A DNA stretch of 64,000 bases from Tetraselmis striata (Eukaryota > Chlorophyta > Chlorodendrophyceae > Chlorodendrales > Chlorodendraceae), in the NCBI GenBank assembly GCA_006384855.1, contig VCJN01000074.1:1-64000 (forward strand). Direction: 5' to 3'. The notes beneath the pieces are model-generated. The model was given only the letters and a program-made list of their open reading frames with translations, was not told the DNA's origin and did no database searches. The position numbers were made by a program, and so were the translations under genes. Positions 33,479 through 45,079 of the stretch are shown here, piece after piece; positions within the stretch are counted from its first letter, which is position 1, and each line of letters starts with the position of its first letter.

Positions 33479-35209
33479 GGAGAAGGGGGGAGGGATGCTA
33501 TATCAAGATGTGGCGAGGAGTGTGGAGGAAGCCTCATGCTGCTGATAGGTGCGCGGGTTTGTTTGGCATCGGGAGATAGAGGACAGTGTAGGCCTGCACC
33601 TGGACAGCATCGTGCACATCTCGGCTTGCCATTGCCAGTGGTAGCGGGTTGCGCCCTTCATGGCCATGATTTTGACATGCCCAAACGACTTGAATGCATA
33701 CTCCGCCCGGGCGACCTCGTGTAGCACGTCGGTGACGTTGACTCGCGACGGATCTTTGTAGTTCAGGGGCTTGGGAAACGTGCTGGCCAAGCGCCGGCCG
33801 GGGCAGTGGGAGGGCCGTGAGGGAGGGGGGGGGGGGAGGTAGTGCTGGTGCAATAGCTCTGGGGAATTTTGTGCATACAATGTGTAGAAGGCACTTTCAT
33901 GTAGCGATAGTGGCGACTCACCCCTTCAGGAAGACATTCATGCGGTGGAGCCCCTCGTAGCTGCATGGGGGTGATGACAGTTGGGACCAGGCAAGGGGGA
34001 GGGGGGTCAAGGCGCTGTTGATCAGACCAGTGGTTAGGGATGGCTATACTGACTCCGATGCCATGCGGCTAGGTCGGCACTTGGCCGATGCTGGTGACTT
34101 GTGCGAACACTGGACGTGGATGGATGGCTGTCGGGGGTGCAGGGATACGGGCCGCCTGGCATCGGTATGCGTAATAGTATCGGCAAGTGGTTTCCGAGTG
34201 TAAGGTTTGGTCTATGGTGGGGATAATGGAGTCCCGGCGTCCATGGATTGCGGGCTTGTGGAGACTGCAGATGTGGGTGGGAGCCGCTGCCCTGTGGAGA
34301 GTTGTGGGTGGGTGCGAAGGGGGGGGGGGGGGGGGGTGGCAGCTCACTGCTCAATGATCCAATCGAGGTACCTGCACAGCGGAAACCGTGAGGGTTAGCA
34401 AGGGGGAAAAGTCACTCGACTCATGAATCGGGTTGCCTGAAAGGAGGGAGAGCGGTGCGGAGCGCACTCTGCGTGGTGCTTCATGCCGGAGAGGTCGTTG
34501 GCCAGCTGCGATGGCACCGCCTGCACCGTGGCGGCGTGCGCGCTTAACCATCTATGCCGCCATCGGGTTCAAGGTACCGCAGGCCACGGTAACACAGAAA
34601 TCACGTCCATCTACGGGTGCCTCTGGAGAATCCCCCCCCCCCCCCCCCCGGCTGAGCTGCAAAGCAGAAGACGCCAACTCGTTCCGTCCAAGTGGCGGAG
34701 CACCAACACTACAGCGACCCACAGCCTCCCAGGTGCCAGCTCCGCCCCGCACCGGCGTCGCGCATCGCCCACCTTAACGAACGCCGTGCACTCCTCCATG
34801 TGCACCAGCGCCGGGTGGCTGCCCGCATCCACGCCGCACTTGGAGTACACGTAAAGCGTCAGTGGGTCGGCGCAGCTCCAGGCCCGGAGGAAGGTCAGCG
34901 GCTCGTCGCAAAACACCTCACAAACCACAGTCAAAGTGCGCGTCATCAATCGACGTGGCGGTATCGGAGAAAAGCTGTCACGGGACTTGTCCCGTGGAGG
35001 CTTCAAGTGATAAGTGGTGGTGGTTTAGGTGGGGTGCGCACTAGCACAACGCCGACCGTCGGCCGCCGATAGGCGCTCGCGGGGCAAGTCTCCGGCGCGC
35101 GCCGAACGCATTCCGCGCTGAGCCCCTCGCCCTTCGAGCCGGTGCGACCCACCAGGGAAACAAGGAGCAGCAGCGGCAGAAGCTGCTGCGGCGGAAGCAA
35201 GGCCCGCAT
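33025..35209 (-). CDS. Secreted DUF3431-like protein, multi-exon
   Basis: ATG at 35209 starts a signal peptide (MRALLPPQQLLPLLLLVSLV). A second exon (about 34967-34770) gives RTLTVVCEVFCDEPLTFLRA and DPLTLYVYSKCGVDAGSH. Short exons include YLDWIIEQ (near 34372) and YEGLHRMNVFLK (near 33960). An exon at about 33780-33600 reads NYKDPSRVNVTDVLHEVARA and EYAFKSFGHVKIMAMKGATR, and one near 33365-33280 YSCEDLCRRKKQAQVHWNRG and TTYAVSAARLR. The last exon ends YVNSLVPGGRSVKRRFVMER IWQVRPC, stop at 33025. The YVYSKCG start, the W-x-x-GTTYAVS segment and the closing MERIW fit the order of DUF3431, a putative glycosyltransferase-like secretory-pathway family. The middle (34770-33980), where the family has its most conserved block, is poorly resolved. 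Intron poly-C tracts lie at 34320 and 33828. Confidence 0.5.
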
Positions 35210-35561
35210 GGGCTCCAACTTCCAGCTACGTCTACGCGACGGCGGTATCTGTGGGAGTGCGTTCAGGTCGGCGTTCCTCTGACGATGTGGACCGCATGAA
35301 ACGTGACCGGGCAGCAGAGGACGAGTTGAATGCTCCAATAAGGATTCTTAATATGGGTGTGATGATATTATCTGCTTCCAAACTCGGACGGACTTAGTCG
35401 CTAAATCCTTTGCTATATTTGCTGGAAGTCACTGCTTAATGTCACTGGAGCAAAACGAGGCGCGAAGAGGGCGCTGACAGCATACCCCGTACCGGCAAGC
35501 GTGTGTTGATTGATACGGATAGTTAAAATCTATCCCTACTATAGTCGCTAGCGACTACTCA

Positions 35562-35720
35562 TGTGAATTGCAAAAAGGGCAGTTCCCCATATAATTAGAA
35601 AATAGTCGCTACTCGTACCAGTACTACCCCTCTCAAGGCTCATCTGCTGGCGGCGGTCGCAGTGGCGACTAATACTGGTGTGAATTACAAAAAGGGCAGT
35701 TCTCCAGAATTAGAAAATTC
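35562..35720 (-). repeat. Two severely truncated retroelement 3' tails
   Basis: 35562-35603 and 35674-35720 are copies of the tail following the coding remnant at 37403. In reverse they read TTCTAATT.TGG.GAACTGCC followed by CTTTTTGTAATTCACA. They have the opposite orientation to the 37.4-kb copy, so the remnant is flanked by inverted tails that mimic terminal inverted repeats. Confidence 0.8.
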
Positions 35721-35819
35721 TAACACTGGTACCGGGTACTGTACGGAGCTTTTTTAAATAAAGCATACAGTAGCGATATGCCCGCGTACCGGCGGCAGTA
35801 CCAGTAGCGACCACCTACG

Positions 35820-37440
35820 GAGCTTTTGCACGACCCCGACCCCATGGCAGCGGAGGTGGCTACCTTGAGCGAGGATGCAGTGGCCAGGGCGCGCAGCAGG
35901 CTTCACCTCCCCACTCGATTGAAGGGAGCTGGCATCCGCGGCATGGCTACCGTTCGTGATGCCGCCTTCATCGGCTGCATGAATGCCATACATCCTCCCA
36001 AGGTTCCTGACTAGGAACTCCGGCACCAACACCCCCACCCCTGGTTTCTTCGACCCACAGCTCGGGTCCGTACTTGGCCGAGGCAGCTTCAACGCAACTT
36101 CTTCCGCCCGCCAGTATGACCACTTCCTCAACGATGCTCATGGGTCGGATAGCTACGCCGCGGAGATGCGCGAGGCGTGGGGCCGCCTCCAAGCGGCTAC
36201 TGCTGGCCATCTCGGCGACGCAGATGCACGCCAGATGGAGCGAGAAGTGGAGGCTGCGTCGGGCTCGCAAAAGGAGCTGACAGCATTTCTAGACCAGGCC
36301 AACAACTCTCGGCTTCGAAATGAGGTGTGCGCTCTCCCTGCCACATGTAGGGAACGGATCTTGTTCAACCAGCTCGACGCGGCGTCAGGCATGTGGACAG
36401 TGGCCATCCCCACCGCGCGGACAGCCATGACTCGGCATGAGCTGCGGGAGGTCGCTGCCGGGTACCTCTTTCTGCCTAGCCCGTGCTTGGCCCCGGTGGT
36501 TGGGTGCCAGATCATTATGCCCTTGACGGAGCACAACCCCGTCACTGTTGACCTATACGGCGACGCGCTCATGAACCTCCCGGCGCCTGGAGACGCTCAA
36601 TGGCGTGTACAGCACGACGCTATCGCAGATGCCTTCCGCGATCACTGTGTTCACGACCTAGGTATCGCGGTACGGCGGGAGGTGGATGACTTGTTCCAGC
36701 AGGCAGTGCCTCTTGGCAACACCGTACCCAGGGATGAACTCAAGGACCTAGTGCCGGACGCAGAGCTCTTCCTTCCGGCGTTCAACGTCGTGACCGGGAG
36801 TTATGATCCCCGGAGCTTGAAGTCCACGCTGCTTGAGTTCAAGACTATGCGGTACGGGGTCAAGTACACTTCAGTGCCCCGGGCCACGGCTGTGGATCGG
36901 TTTGAGCGCTCCCTGTTGGGCGACATACAACGGGGGTTGGCTGCGCGGGATGCGGCGTGGCACAACACGGAGCCCGGGCAGAAGGGTCCTCTTCGAGACA
37001 TCTGGATATGTCGGAGTACACGGGCATGGTCTTCGACACAGTGGGTGAGGTGAGCAAGGGGGTGCACCGCACAGTGCGTGGTATCGCATGCTTGGCTGCG
37101 GATCGGGGTGCCCTCTCATCGCGGGGCACTCGGTGCATCACCCGGGATCACCATGAGGCCTTGTTCGCAAGAGATTTCCTCGGGGTCCTGAGCTTGGTGG
37201 CCGCTCGAGAGCGCGCTCGCTGCCTCATGAGACGGCGCAGATTCGTCTGCCATCCCGTTGCTGAAGCTGCACAGCACGTCCGAGGATCACCCACACACAC
37301 ACGTGCTCGCGTGGCCCGGACTCTGAACCGTGTGCGCATCACTCATCCATCCCGGCCCGGGATGCGGGCCGCTTTTAGGCGGCTTGCGGTGTTGATTTTC
37401 TAATTCTGGGGAACTGCCCTTTTTGTAATTCACACCAGTA
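35820..37440 (+). pseudogene. C-terminal part of a non-LTR-type retroelement protein with its 3' tail
   Basis: 35826-36014 reads ARARSRLHLPTRLKGAGIRG then MATVRDAAFIGCMNAI, the segment that follows the reverse transcriptase in many protist retroelement polyproteins. A frame change leads to 36030-37015: ARQYDHFLNDA, GSQKELTAFLDQANNSRL, RERILFNQLDAASGMWTVAI, LPSPCLAPVVGCQI, WRVQHDAIADAFRDH, LPAFNVVTGSYDPRSLKSTL. A second change near 37000 leads to EYTGMVFDTVGEVSKGVHRT and ERARCLMRRRRFV, ending RRLAVLIF at the stop 37401-37403. The polymerase itself is absent, so the copy is 5'-truncated. The stop is followed by the conserved tail TTCTGGGGAACTGCCCTTTT TGTAATTCACACCAGTA. Two frameshifts make it inactive. 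Confidence 0.6.
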
Positions 37441-38106
37441 GCGACCACCTATGTACCCTATTTCTCTGCAGGGAATCGGCGCTGGGACGCGGCCCCCCGC
37501 CCGCCGCCGAGGCCTCGCGTCCACCACGAACGCGCAGCCCCACCGCGTCCAACCGAGCTCCTGACTGCTGTCTCGCCCCTACTCTGCCCGGCATAGAGTT
37601 GTGTACCTGTACCAGCTGGCGACGGCTGGCAGACGCGACTACGCTCCCCCCCTCCCCCTCCTCTCACCGCGGCTTCCGCAGTACCGGGCAGGTTTCAAGC
37701 AACGGCGTCCACCTCCCGCCACCCCCGCGCCCCCTCTCCACTTCCGCTCGAGTTTCCCCGCTCGACGCTCGCTGGCGCTATACTGGACGCCCCACGCCCC
37801 CCAACCCCCCTTTCCTCTCCTTAGAGGGTCTTAGGTACCTGAAACCTGCCGCCCCGTGTCGTTCCGGGCCGGCGCTGCCGCCATCGTCTGTGCGGCTCGG
37901 CGCGCCCCACCGCAAAAGGTCAGCACGGTACGAACTGCCGAGCTCCGCGGTGCTCAACGCTTCAGCACCCGTCGCCCCCCACTTCCGGCCCCTCCCTGCC
38001 TGACCCTTGAATCCCCCCCCCCCCCCCCCCCCCCTTTGAATCGACCGCACAGGGCAAAAACAGACGAGCTGTGCGGCGAGGTGCGGTAGGCGGGGGCATC
38101 GGCAGC
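37441..38106. other. Upstream region of the ARMC2-like gene
   Basis: GC- and C-rich, with short frames that reflect composition. A 22-bp poly-C tract (about 38010-38033) lies some 75 bp before the ARMC2 start codon, probably in the 5' untranslated region or promoter. No TATA-like word stands out. Confidence 0.35.
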
Positions 38107-40156
38107 ATGCGGCCGGCATCGCGTGGCTCCGGCAGCGGGGGCCGCAGCCGGCGCTACCATGACCCGCTGCTGCCGGAGGATGGCGAGGCCGACCCGCTGG
38201 CACCCCCTGCCAACTCGCCCGCCGCCATTGTGGCCGCCGCCAAAGCCAGCCTCAAGCAGCCGTCGCGGCCCTTCACGCCTTCCGATGGCGCGCGCAAGCT
38301 GTTTGCGCTCGACGACTTTGGGCCCAGCCGGCCCGGCTCCGCGTACGGCCGGCCGTCGCCCTCCGCCTTCCTGGAGCCGGACAGCCCGCGCAGCCTGCCG
38401 CAGACGCTGCCGCCGTTGACGCCCTCCGGTCCCGCGGGAAGCTTCGGGGCGGGGGGCGTGGGGCTGCCGCCGCTGACGCCGGGGCGCAGCGGCAGCGGCC
38501 TGTCGCGCGGCTCGAGTGGCAGCGGCCTGTCGCTGCGGGGGCAGCCGCGTGAGGGCAGCCCGCCGCAGGTGCTGGCGCTGGAGGAGACTGGTGGCGGAGG
38601 TGGGGGAAGGGGTGGGGGTGGGCTGGCGCCCAAGGTGCGTGCACGGCCGCCGTCTGCGAGCCTTGCGCGCAGCGCCAGCCTGCACGGAGCGGGGCACGGG
38701 GCGGCGGAGGGGGCGGAGGGGGCGGCGCACCCGGCGCCCCCACCCGCAGGGCAGCCGCACGGCAGCGGCCTGCGCCGCAGCTACAGCTTCAACCGGGACC
38801 ACTACGCGGAGGCAGCGCCCTCCCCGGGCAGAGCGTACGGGGGCGGCACGCTGTCGCCCGCTGCGATGGTCAGCCCGCCGCCGGTCACCGCACCAGCGTC
38901 GCCCGCAGGGCGGCCGCGCAGCAGCAGCGGCGCCTCCAGCGGCGGCATGTCCTCCGGGAGCGTCCCGCTGGGGCTGTCGGACGACGATCCGGAGGACGAC
39001 GGCCCGCTCACGGGATGGGGCGGCGACTGGGAGGGCAACGCGGGGTGGCCGGGTGGCGCTGGCGCCGCCGAGTCAACGTCAGGCGGCAGCGCGCCGGAGC
39101 GGCCGTGGTCGTCGCGTGGCCGCGAGGCACCGGCGCCCGGGGCCTGGGACACCGACATCCCGCTGGCGGCGCCCATCCGCATTCGTGGGGACGGAGTCAT
39201 GGACGCCCAAGGCAGCGTGGCGGAGCCGCCGGTGGAGGCGGGCGTGGCACTCATCGACTCGGCCGGCGACGGCATGCAGCAGCCGAGGGTGGGCCACTAC
39301 CTCCTCGTGTCGGCCGGGCCCCTGTCATATAAGCAACCCATAAGCACACACACACACACACACACACAATCCATGTCAGATGCACACCATTTGCTGCTGT
39401 GCCCTCCTGCATGCCCAAGCGGGACCTGCCGACCTATGGGTGTTAATGCACTAAGAGGCGCCGTTTTCCTCCAACCCCGCCACCCCCTCTCATTCAGGAG
39501 GCAGATGACGGCGGGGAGATGCCACCCGGGCTGGCGCCACCGGTGCAGAGCGCGTTTGACCCGCTGGCGCCGCCGCGGCCGCCGCGGCCCCCGGCCGGCG
39601 CGGAGCGCCCGTGCACGCCGGCGCACCCGGGGGCGGTGGCGGCGGCGGCGGAGGTGGCGGCGGCATCGGCGGCGGCGAGCGGACGGCCGGGCACGGCGAG
39701 CGGGCGGCCGCCCACGTCGCGCGGGCGGCCCGGCACCGCGCGCCCCGGGGACGTCAACCGGCTGGACGCGCCCGCGGTGCCCAGCGGCGCGTTGCGCCTC
39801 TCCTTCGACGGCGCGCCCAGCGGCACGCGCACGCTGCGCGAGACCGTGCAGGTGCTGGAGGTCACGCCGCGGCGCGCCCCCGGCGCGGAGGACCTGCACG
39901 AGACGGACGAGTTTGTGGGCTGGCGCTGCAAGCTGGAGGGCGCGCTGCTGGAGCTGTCCGCCTGCCTGGGGGGGCGGGACCCCGACGCCGGGAGCCTCCC
40001 GGGCGCCGCGTCGCCGCAGGAGCTGGGGGAGCGGCTGTCGAGGCTCAAGGTGCGCCCTACCTCACAACACGGCGCCCCCCTGGGTGCTCTCATGGGGGCC
40101 GGGGGCGGCGGCTGTGCATGTGGGGTGGAGGTTTGGCCCCAGGCGGCGGCGGCAGA

Positions 40157-40189
<33 letters not shown>

Positions 40190-42341
40190 CTAGGGTTTCA
40201 GGGTTGTATTTACGAGCTTTAGGGTTTCCAGGTGTCGCTGCACAGTCAGCCCCATGCTGAGACCTTGAAAGCTTGTCAATCATGAGCGTCAGGTCGGGGT
40301 TAGGGTTAATTATACCAGGGGCAACACATGCATTTATTTCGGCTCTCAATGCACCAACGATTATAACAAAGATCAGTGGAGAGCCAACCCTATCCGACCC
40401 CTTAACCCCTAAACCCTACACACCAGATCTGTGAACCAAGCCCCCCCCCCTTATTGTCTGAGCGGCTGTTGGTGTGCGCCCAGGGCATCGTGCGGGCGGG
40501 CATGCGGGCAATGGAGTGGACCGCCTGGCTGGTGGGGCCCAGCAGCACGCTGACGCAGCCCGGCAGCGGGGCGCCCATGCCCCTGCGCGGCGTGCTGCTG
40601 GAGCACCTCGCCTGCTGCGTGGAGGCGGCCGACCCGCAGGTGGTCATCCGCGCGGGGGTGCTCATCCTGCAGGTCGCCAACACCCCCGCCGCGCGCCTGT
40701 CCACCTCCAAAGTGCTCTACACGCTGTCCAAGGTGCCCCCCCCCCCCCTCCCCCCCCCCCCCCAAAAAAAAAAAACTACAAACATTAACCTGACTTCGAG
40801 AAATATGTGCAGTAGATAGTGTGATATCATCACATTTGTTTATCGCGAAAGCCGGTGTGTCTGTGCCTGTGAACCTAATGGATGTTCCGTATGGGCATGA
40901 ACTCCAGGCAAGGTGTTGCACCGAACATTCTGCCTGTTGTCGTAGCGGCGTCGGTGCCTTAATATGCGTGTTTTCCCACGGAGGTGGGGTTGTATTAATT
41001 AAAGCTCGGAATAAACGACCTAACATCTCCCCCCCCCCCCCCCCCCTTCCTTCTCCCAATTTGCCTCGTTGTGCTGGTGCAGGACAAGAACAACGATGCG
41101 CTGTTCCGCTGCGAGGGGCTGATGGTGCCGGCGGTGGAGCTCATCCAGGCGGCCAACCGGCGGCCGGCAGACGTGGGGCTGGACACTCTGGTGTACTGCC
41201 TGGGCGCGCTGAAGAACATGACGTCGGCGGACACCGCCAACCAGCGCGCTCTGGCCAAGGCGGGCGGCGTGCAAGCGACGTGCCAGCTGCTGCAGACGCT
41301 GGTGGCGGTGTCGCGCAAGGCGGCGGCGTCGGCGGCGTCGGCGGAGGACGGCGCCAAGAGCAAGATGTCGGGGATCGCATCCGGCGCGGCGCAGGTCGCG
41401 GTCCAGGCGAGCGGCCTGCTGCGGAATCTCGCGGTCTCCTCCGCCCACGTGAAGCTGTTTCGAGAGGGCGGGCTCGTGAGCGCGGTCTCCGCTGCGCTCG
41501 GCTGCTGGACCAGCCACGTGGAGGTGTGCCTGAACGTGGTGCGCGTCACGGCCAAGCTGAGCCTGCTGCCGGAGTTCGGCGCCGACATGACGGCGCACGC
41601 GTCCTTCATCCCGGCGATGGTGCGCGTGCTGGTGTCGCACATGGACGAGCGCGCGGTGGTGCTACGCGCCGCGTTTGTGCTCGGCAACCTCACGACCGAC
41701 AGCCAGGAGGCGCGCGCCGCAACGGCGGCCGTTGGACGGGCCGACGGCGCCAGTCGCGGCGGCGGTGCCGTCAAGACGCTGGTTGGCCTGCTGGAGAAGT
41801 ACGTCGCCGAGCCGTCCGCGCCGCCGTCCAAGTCGGCCAGCAAGCGCGCCAGCGCCGAGGAGGTGCTGGTCAAGCTGCTGCGTCTGCTCGCCAACCTGGC
41901 AATGCACCCCGACACCGGCCCCGTGGTGGCGGCCCACAGTGGCGTCGCGACGTCGCTCGCGGCGCTGCTGCAGCGGCACAACCTCGCCGACGCCGAGGAG
42001 CTGCTCCTTAACGCCGTCTCGCTGCTCACCAATGTCTCGTTCTACAGCACCGATACCAACGCCGTCCTGCACGGTAACCCCCCCCCCCCCCCCCCCCCCA
42101 CGGCTTCTCCAACAAGTATTGGTATATGCTACAATGCGAACCTTCTTCGAAACGTCGCTGACTTTTTGGCCCCTGACTTTACCCGCTTACGCATCTCGAA
42201 GGACCCAACGGCACCGCCGGCGCGATCTTCGCGAAGGAGCTGCTCAAGCACGTCACGCCGCTGCTGCTTTGCGACAACGAGGAGGCGGTTGTGGAGGCCG
42301 CCCGAGTTTACGGCAATTTCTCGCGCATTCCCGAGGTAGTG

Positions 42342-42373
<32 letters not shown>

Positions 42374-43055
42374 GGGCGTCTGTCTCCGCCCCCGTAAGTC
42401 ACCCCCCTCCGACCTGCGACTTGTCCTGGCTAACGGCAGCGGTTGTACGTCACAGATATGCGAATTCATGCTCGAGACGCGCGTGGTGGAGGCGCTTACG
42501 CTGCTGCTGGATCACCCCAACCTGGAAGTGCTCTACGCCGTGGCCGGCAGTCTCGTCAACCTGACGACTGATCCGCGGTACCGCGACGCGCTGGTCGCGG
42601 CCAACGGCTGCCGTGGCCTACTCGACGTGCTCGAGCGTTGCGTTGCGGCGCTGTACGCGGCGGAGGGTGGCGGCGACAATGTGTCGCCCGACAACATCGC
42701 GTCCACCTCGGCGTCGACGGGAGCCGGAGCCGGCGAAACCGCCAATGTCGATGTCGGCGCCTCTGCTGCTTCGGCCCTGCAGATAGGCAGTGTCTGCGAC
42801 CTGGCCGTCGTCGCCTGCAAGGCGCTCTGCAATATTATCGTCGTGGGGACGGCGGCGGCCTGGAGCGCCGCGGATGTGGAGGCTGCCTCGGACATGCTGG
42901 ACGCGGTCGTCGAGGCGGCGGCGGCGCAGGCCGCGGTACGGCAGAGCGGCCTCGACGAGGTGGCACGGAATCTGCAGGCCGTGCTCCAAGAGGTGCCCGT
43001 CGCAGCCGCGGCTACGGCAACCGGCGGCAGCGGCACGTACCTGGAGCCGTTGTGA
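38107..43055 (+). CDS. ARMC2: Armadillo-repeat protein ARMC2 homologue
   Basis: ARMC2 (PF27 in Chlamydomonas) is an adapter needed to carry radial spokes into cilia. Six exons: 38107-39288, 39498-40049, 40463-40732, 41093-42073, 42202-42335 and 42456-43055, joining to 1,239 codons plus stop. Residues 1-~480 are Gly/Ser/Pro-rich and disordered. A helical part follows (DLHETDEFVGWRCKLEGALL), then armadillo repeats: ADPQVVIRAGVLILQVANTP, LSTSKVLYTLSK-DKNNDALF (across intron 3), LDTLVYCLGALKNMTSADTA, AVQASGLLRNLAVSSAHVKL, VLRAAFVLGNLTTDSQEARA, LLRLLANLAMHPDTGPVVAA, EAARVYGNFSRIPE, LYAVAGSLVNLTTDPRYRDA. The start is the first ATG in the GC-rich frame; a GTG 36 bp upstream is not used. Introns carry long poly-C tracts and, in intron 2, poly-G plus TTTAGGG-like words. 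An intact gene implying a flagellated cell. Confidence 0.85.
40159..40440. repeat. Poly-G tract and interstitial telomere-like words in ARMC2 intron 2
   Basis: About 30 G at 40159-40188, then TAGGGTTTCAGGG, TTTAGGGTTTCC, GGGGTTAGGGTTAA and finally CCTTAACCCCTAAACCCTAC in the opposite direction, ending in poly-C at 40440-40450. The words resemble TTTAGGG repeats of plants and many green algae, but are scattered, not a tandem array. Confidence 0.6.
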
Positions 43056-43979
43056 TCCCTGCATACGTGACTGTTGCGCGTCGGGCGGTGCGGAAAGCCA
43101 GCGACACTAAGCGCAGATGCCCCTCCTCGAGAGAGTTGACAGTCTCCCCTTACTGGCGGTTGGAAACTTATAGTTGTCCATCAATTTATTTTTATATGTA
43201 AAAGACCTGTACGCGAAGTAATACTGCAAGTTAATATTCTGCACAATAGACTGTACACCTCTCCACACAAGTATGGGGTTTGCGGATTCAACCCACATTC
43301 CCGTAGTAAATGGGTAAATCGAGGCCGTGCGCTCATGCATGCATCTTTCCAAGGGCTGCCGGCTTGGGGCCAATGCTGTGATAGTGAGTTGCACCCGGTT
43401 TTGCCGCAGTGTAGCCGTTGCCATCAACACTTATGCTTGTGCCAAAGTATTGCGTGTGGCGATGGCGCTACAAAACCAGCGAGTGCGCCACCTGCGCCTA
43501 TATACACCCATGGGCCATCGTACTCGTACCACGTGGCCAGTGATGTGCCAGCTATCAACCGTGCGTGTACGGCCCTGAAACTATGTCCTTCACAGTATGG
43601 GACACCCCCTATGTATCGACTCAACTGGTTTTGGAGCAAAACCCGCCCAACGCCAACCTAGCCCCTTGCGAACATGTTTCTTCGCCCATCCATGGCCATG
43701 GCAACATGCCATGCTCTTTGCACGCTTCGGGCCCCCATCCCTGTGTCAGGACTTGAAACGCCGAATGTGGTGCCACGACCACTCGTGAAGCATGACAGCT
43801 GTTAGGGTAAATCGGCTTTGATCATGAAATGTGCAACATTCCAGGATTTCAGGCCATGCACCCTAGATTCAGCTGCCCTGCTATTCGTAAACTCAGATTC
43901 GGCGAAAAAGGGCCTGCTGGGACTTTTGTGGAGGACTGTACTGTATAGATATGTAGCCCTCGACTGTATACCTATATAC

Positions 43980-44026
<47 letters not shown>

Positions 44027-45079
44027 CCTAATATATATATACACAGCCTAATATATATATACAGCCTAATATACACACACACACATATATATATATATAC
44101 ATCGACTACTCGATATATAGCCCCATAGATCTTTAAACAATAGTTGCTCCGCAAGGATACATGAGAAAAAATAAGTCCACGTATAACGTACCGCACAGCT
44201 CGAAGCTCAGTGTTGCTCGCGCGGGATTTTTGCGCGTGAGGTGACATATATAAAAATCGAGTTTATGCGGTGAAGAGCTGGCTTGAAGATATTCACCGGC
44301 GTACGTGTCAATTAGGCTACGGACCATAATTTTGGCCCGTAGTGCAACATTTTTCCACGTTTTATATATATGCTGGAACAACTCTGTATACAGCCCACTG
44401 ATACTGAGGTGGAAAATTAGCAGCATATTATACTCGGAGGATACCTGGCTTTCAGCGTCGTTCGTCCAGATGATTCATAGGATACCGGACAACAATGCGT
44501 GTGTGCGAGTAAGATGAATGCGTGTGTATGTGTATCTGCATTCTAGCAAAATTGCCCGTCCGCTTCAGCTTTACTATATGTGCGAGCCAGCCCGCTGCAG
44601 TCAGCCGCCCATCCATCGATGATGAGATGCGTTGAAACTGTTACAGTAATTGATTTCAATGTGGGCTTCTAAAATGTTGATACACCGGTTGACGATGTTC
44701 ATAGGGGTATCAGGACCTGCGACTGAAGCCTCTTGTCTTCGCACCACCGCTGCACACAACCGGTGTCTCTGTGCCTCCCTGTGTGGAGACCGTCTCACAG
44801 CGCATCCTCATCCACCTCATGCCACAGCGCCCGCGCCCGCCTGGGCGCGGTGATGCCGCTGGTATTACAGCACGGGTTGCGCCCGGTGTGGCCTGATCTA
44901 CCTAGCTTTTATTGTGCCTGCCTACTTGCTGTTGGCCAAGAGTGGCTGCCTGAGCTCACCCGCACCACCTCACCCACGCACACACACGTGGCGAGGCCGG
45001 TGAGCCGCCTGCCTATCACCTGCCGTCCGCTGACACCAGTGGCGACCCTCCGCATCAACCACCGCCTGGTTCTGGGCGG
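43056..45079. other. Intergenic region between ARMC2 and the channel gene
   Basis: No gene recognised. A TA-rich microsatellite occupies 43983-44020, followed by three copies of ACAGCCTAATATATATA (about 44024-44075) and CA/TA repeats to 44100. A minus-strand frame at 43639-43424 (SRYIGGVPYCEGHSFRAVHA, then WYEYDGPWVYIGAGGALAGF) is protein-like but unassigned. Confidence 0.45.

Noticed and set aside
38516-40222. Alternative long frames rich in Arg/Gly/Pro across ARMC2 exons
   Set aside because: GC-rich shadows of the ARMC2 frame; only the ARMC2 frame joins through splice sites with family motifs.
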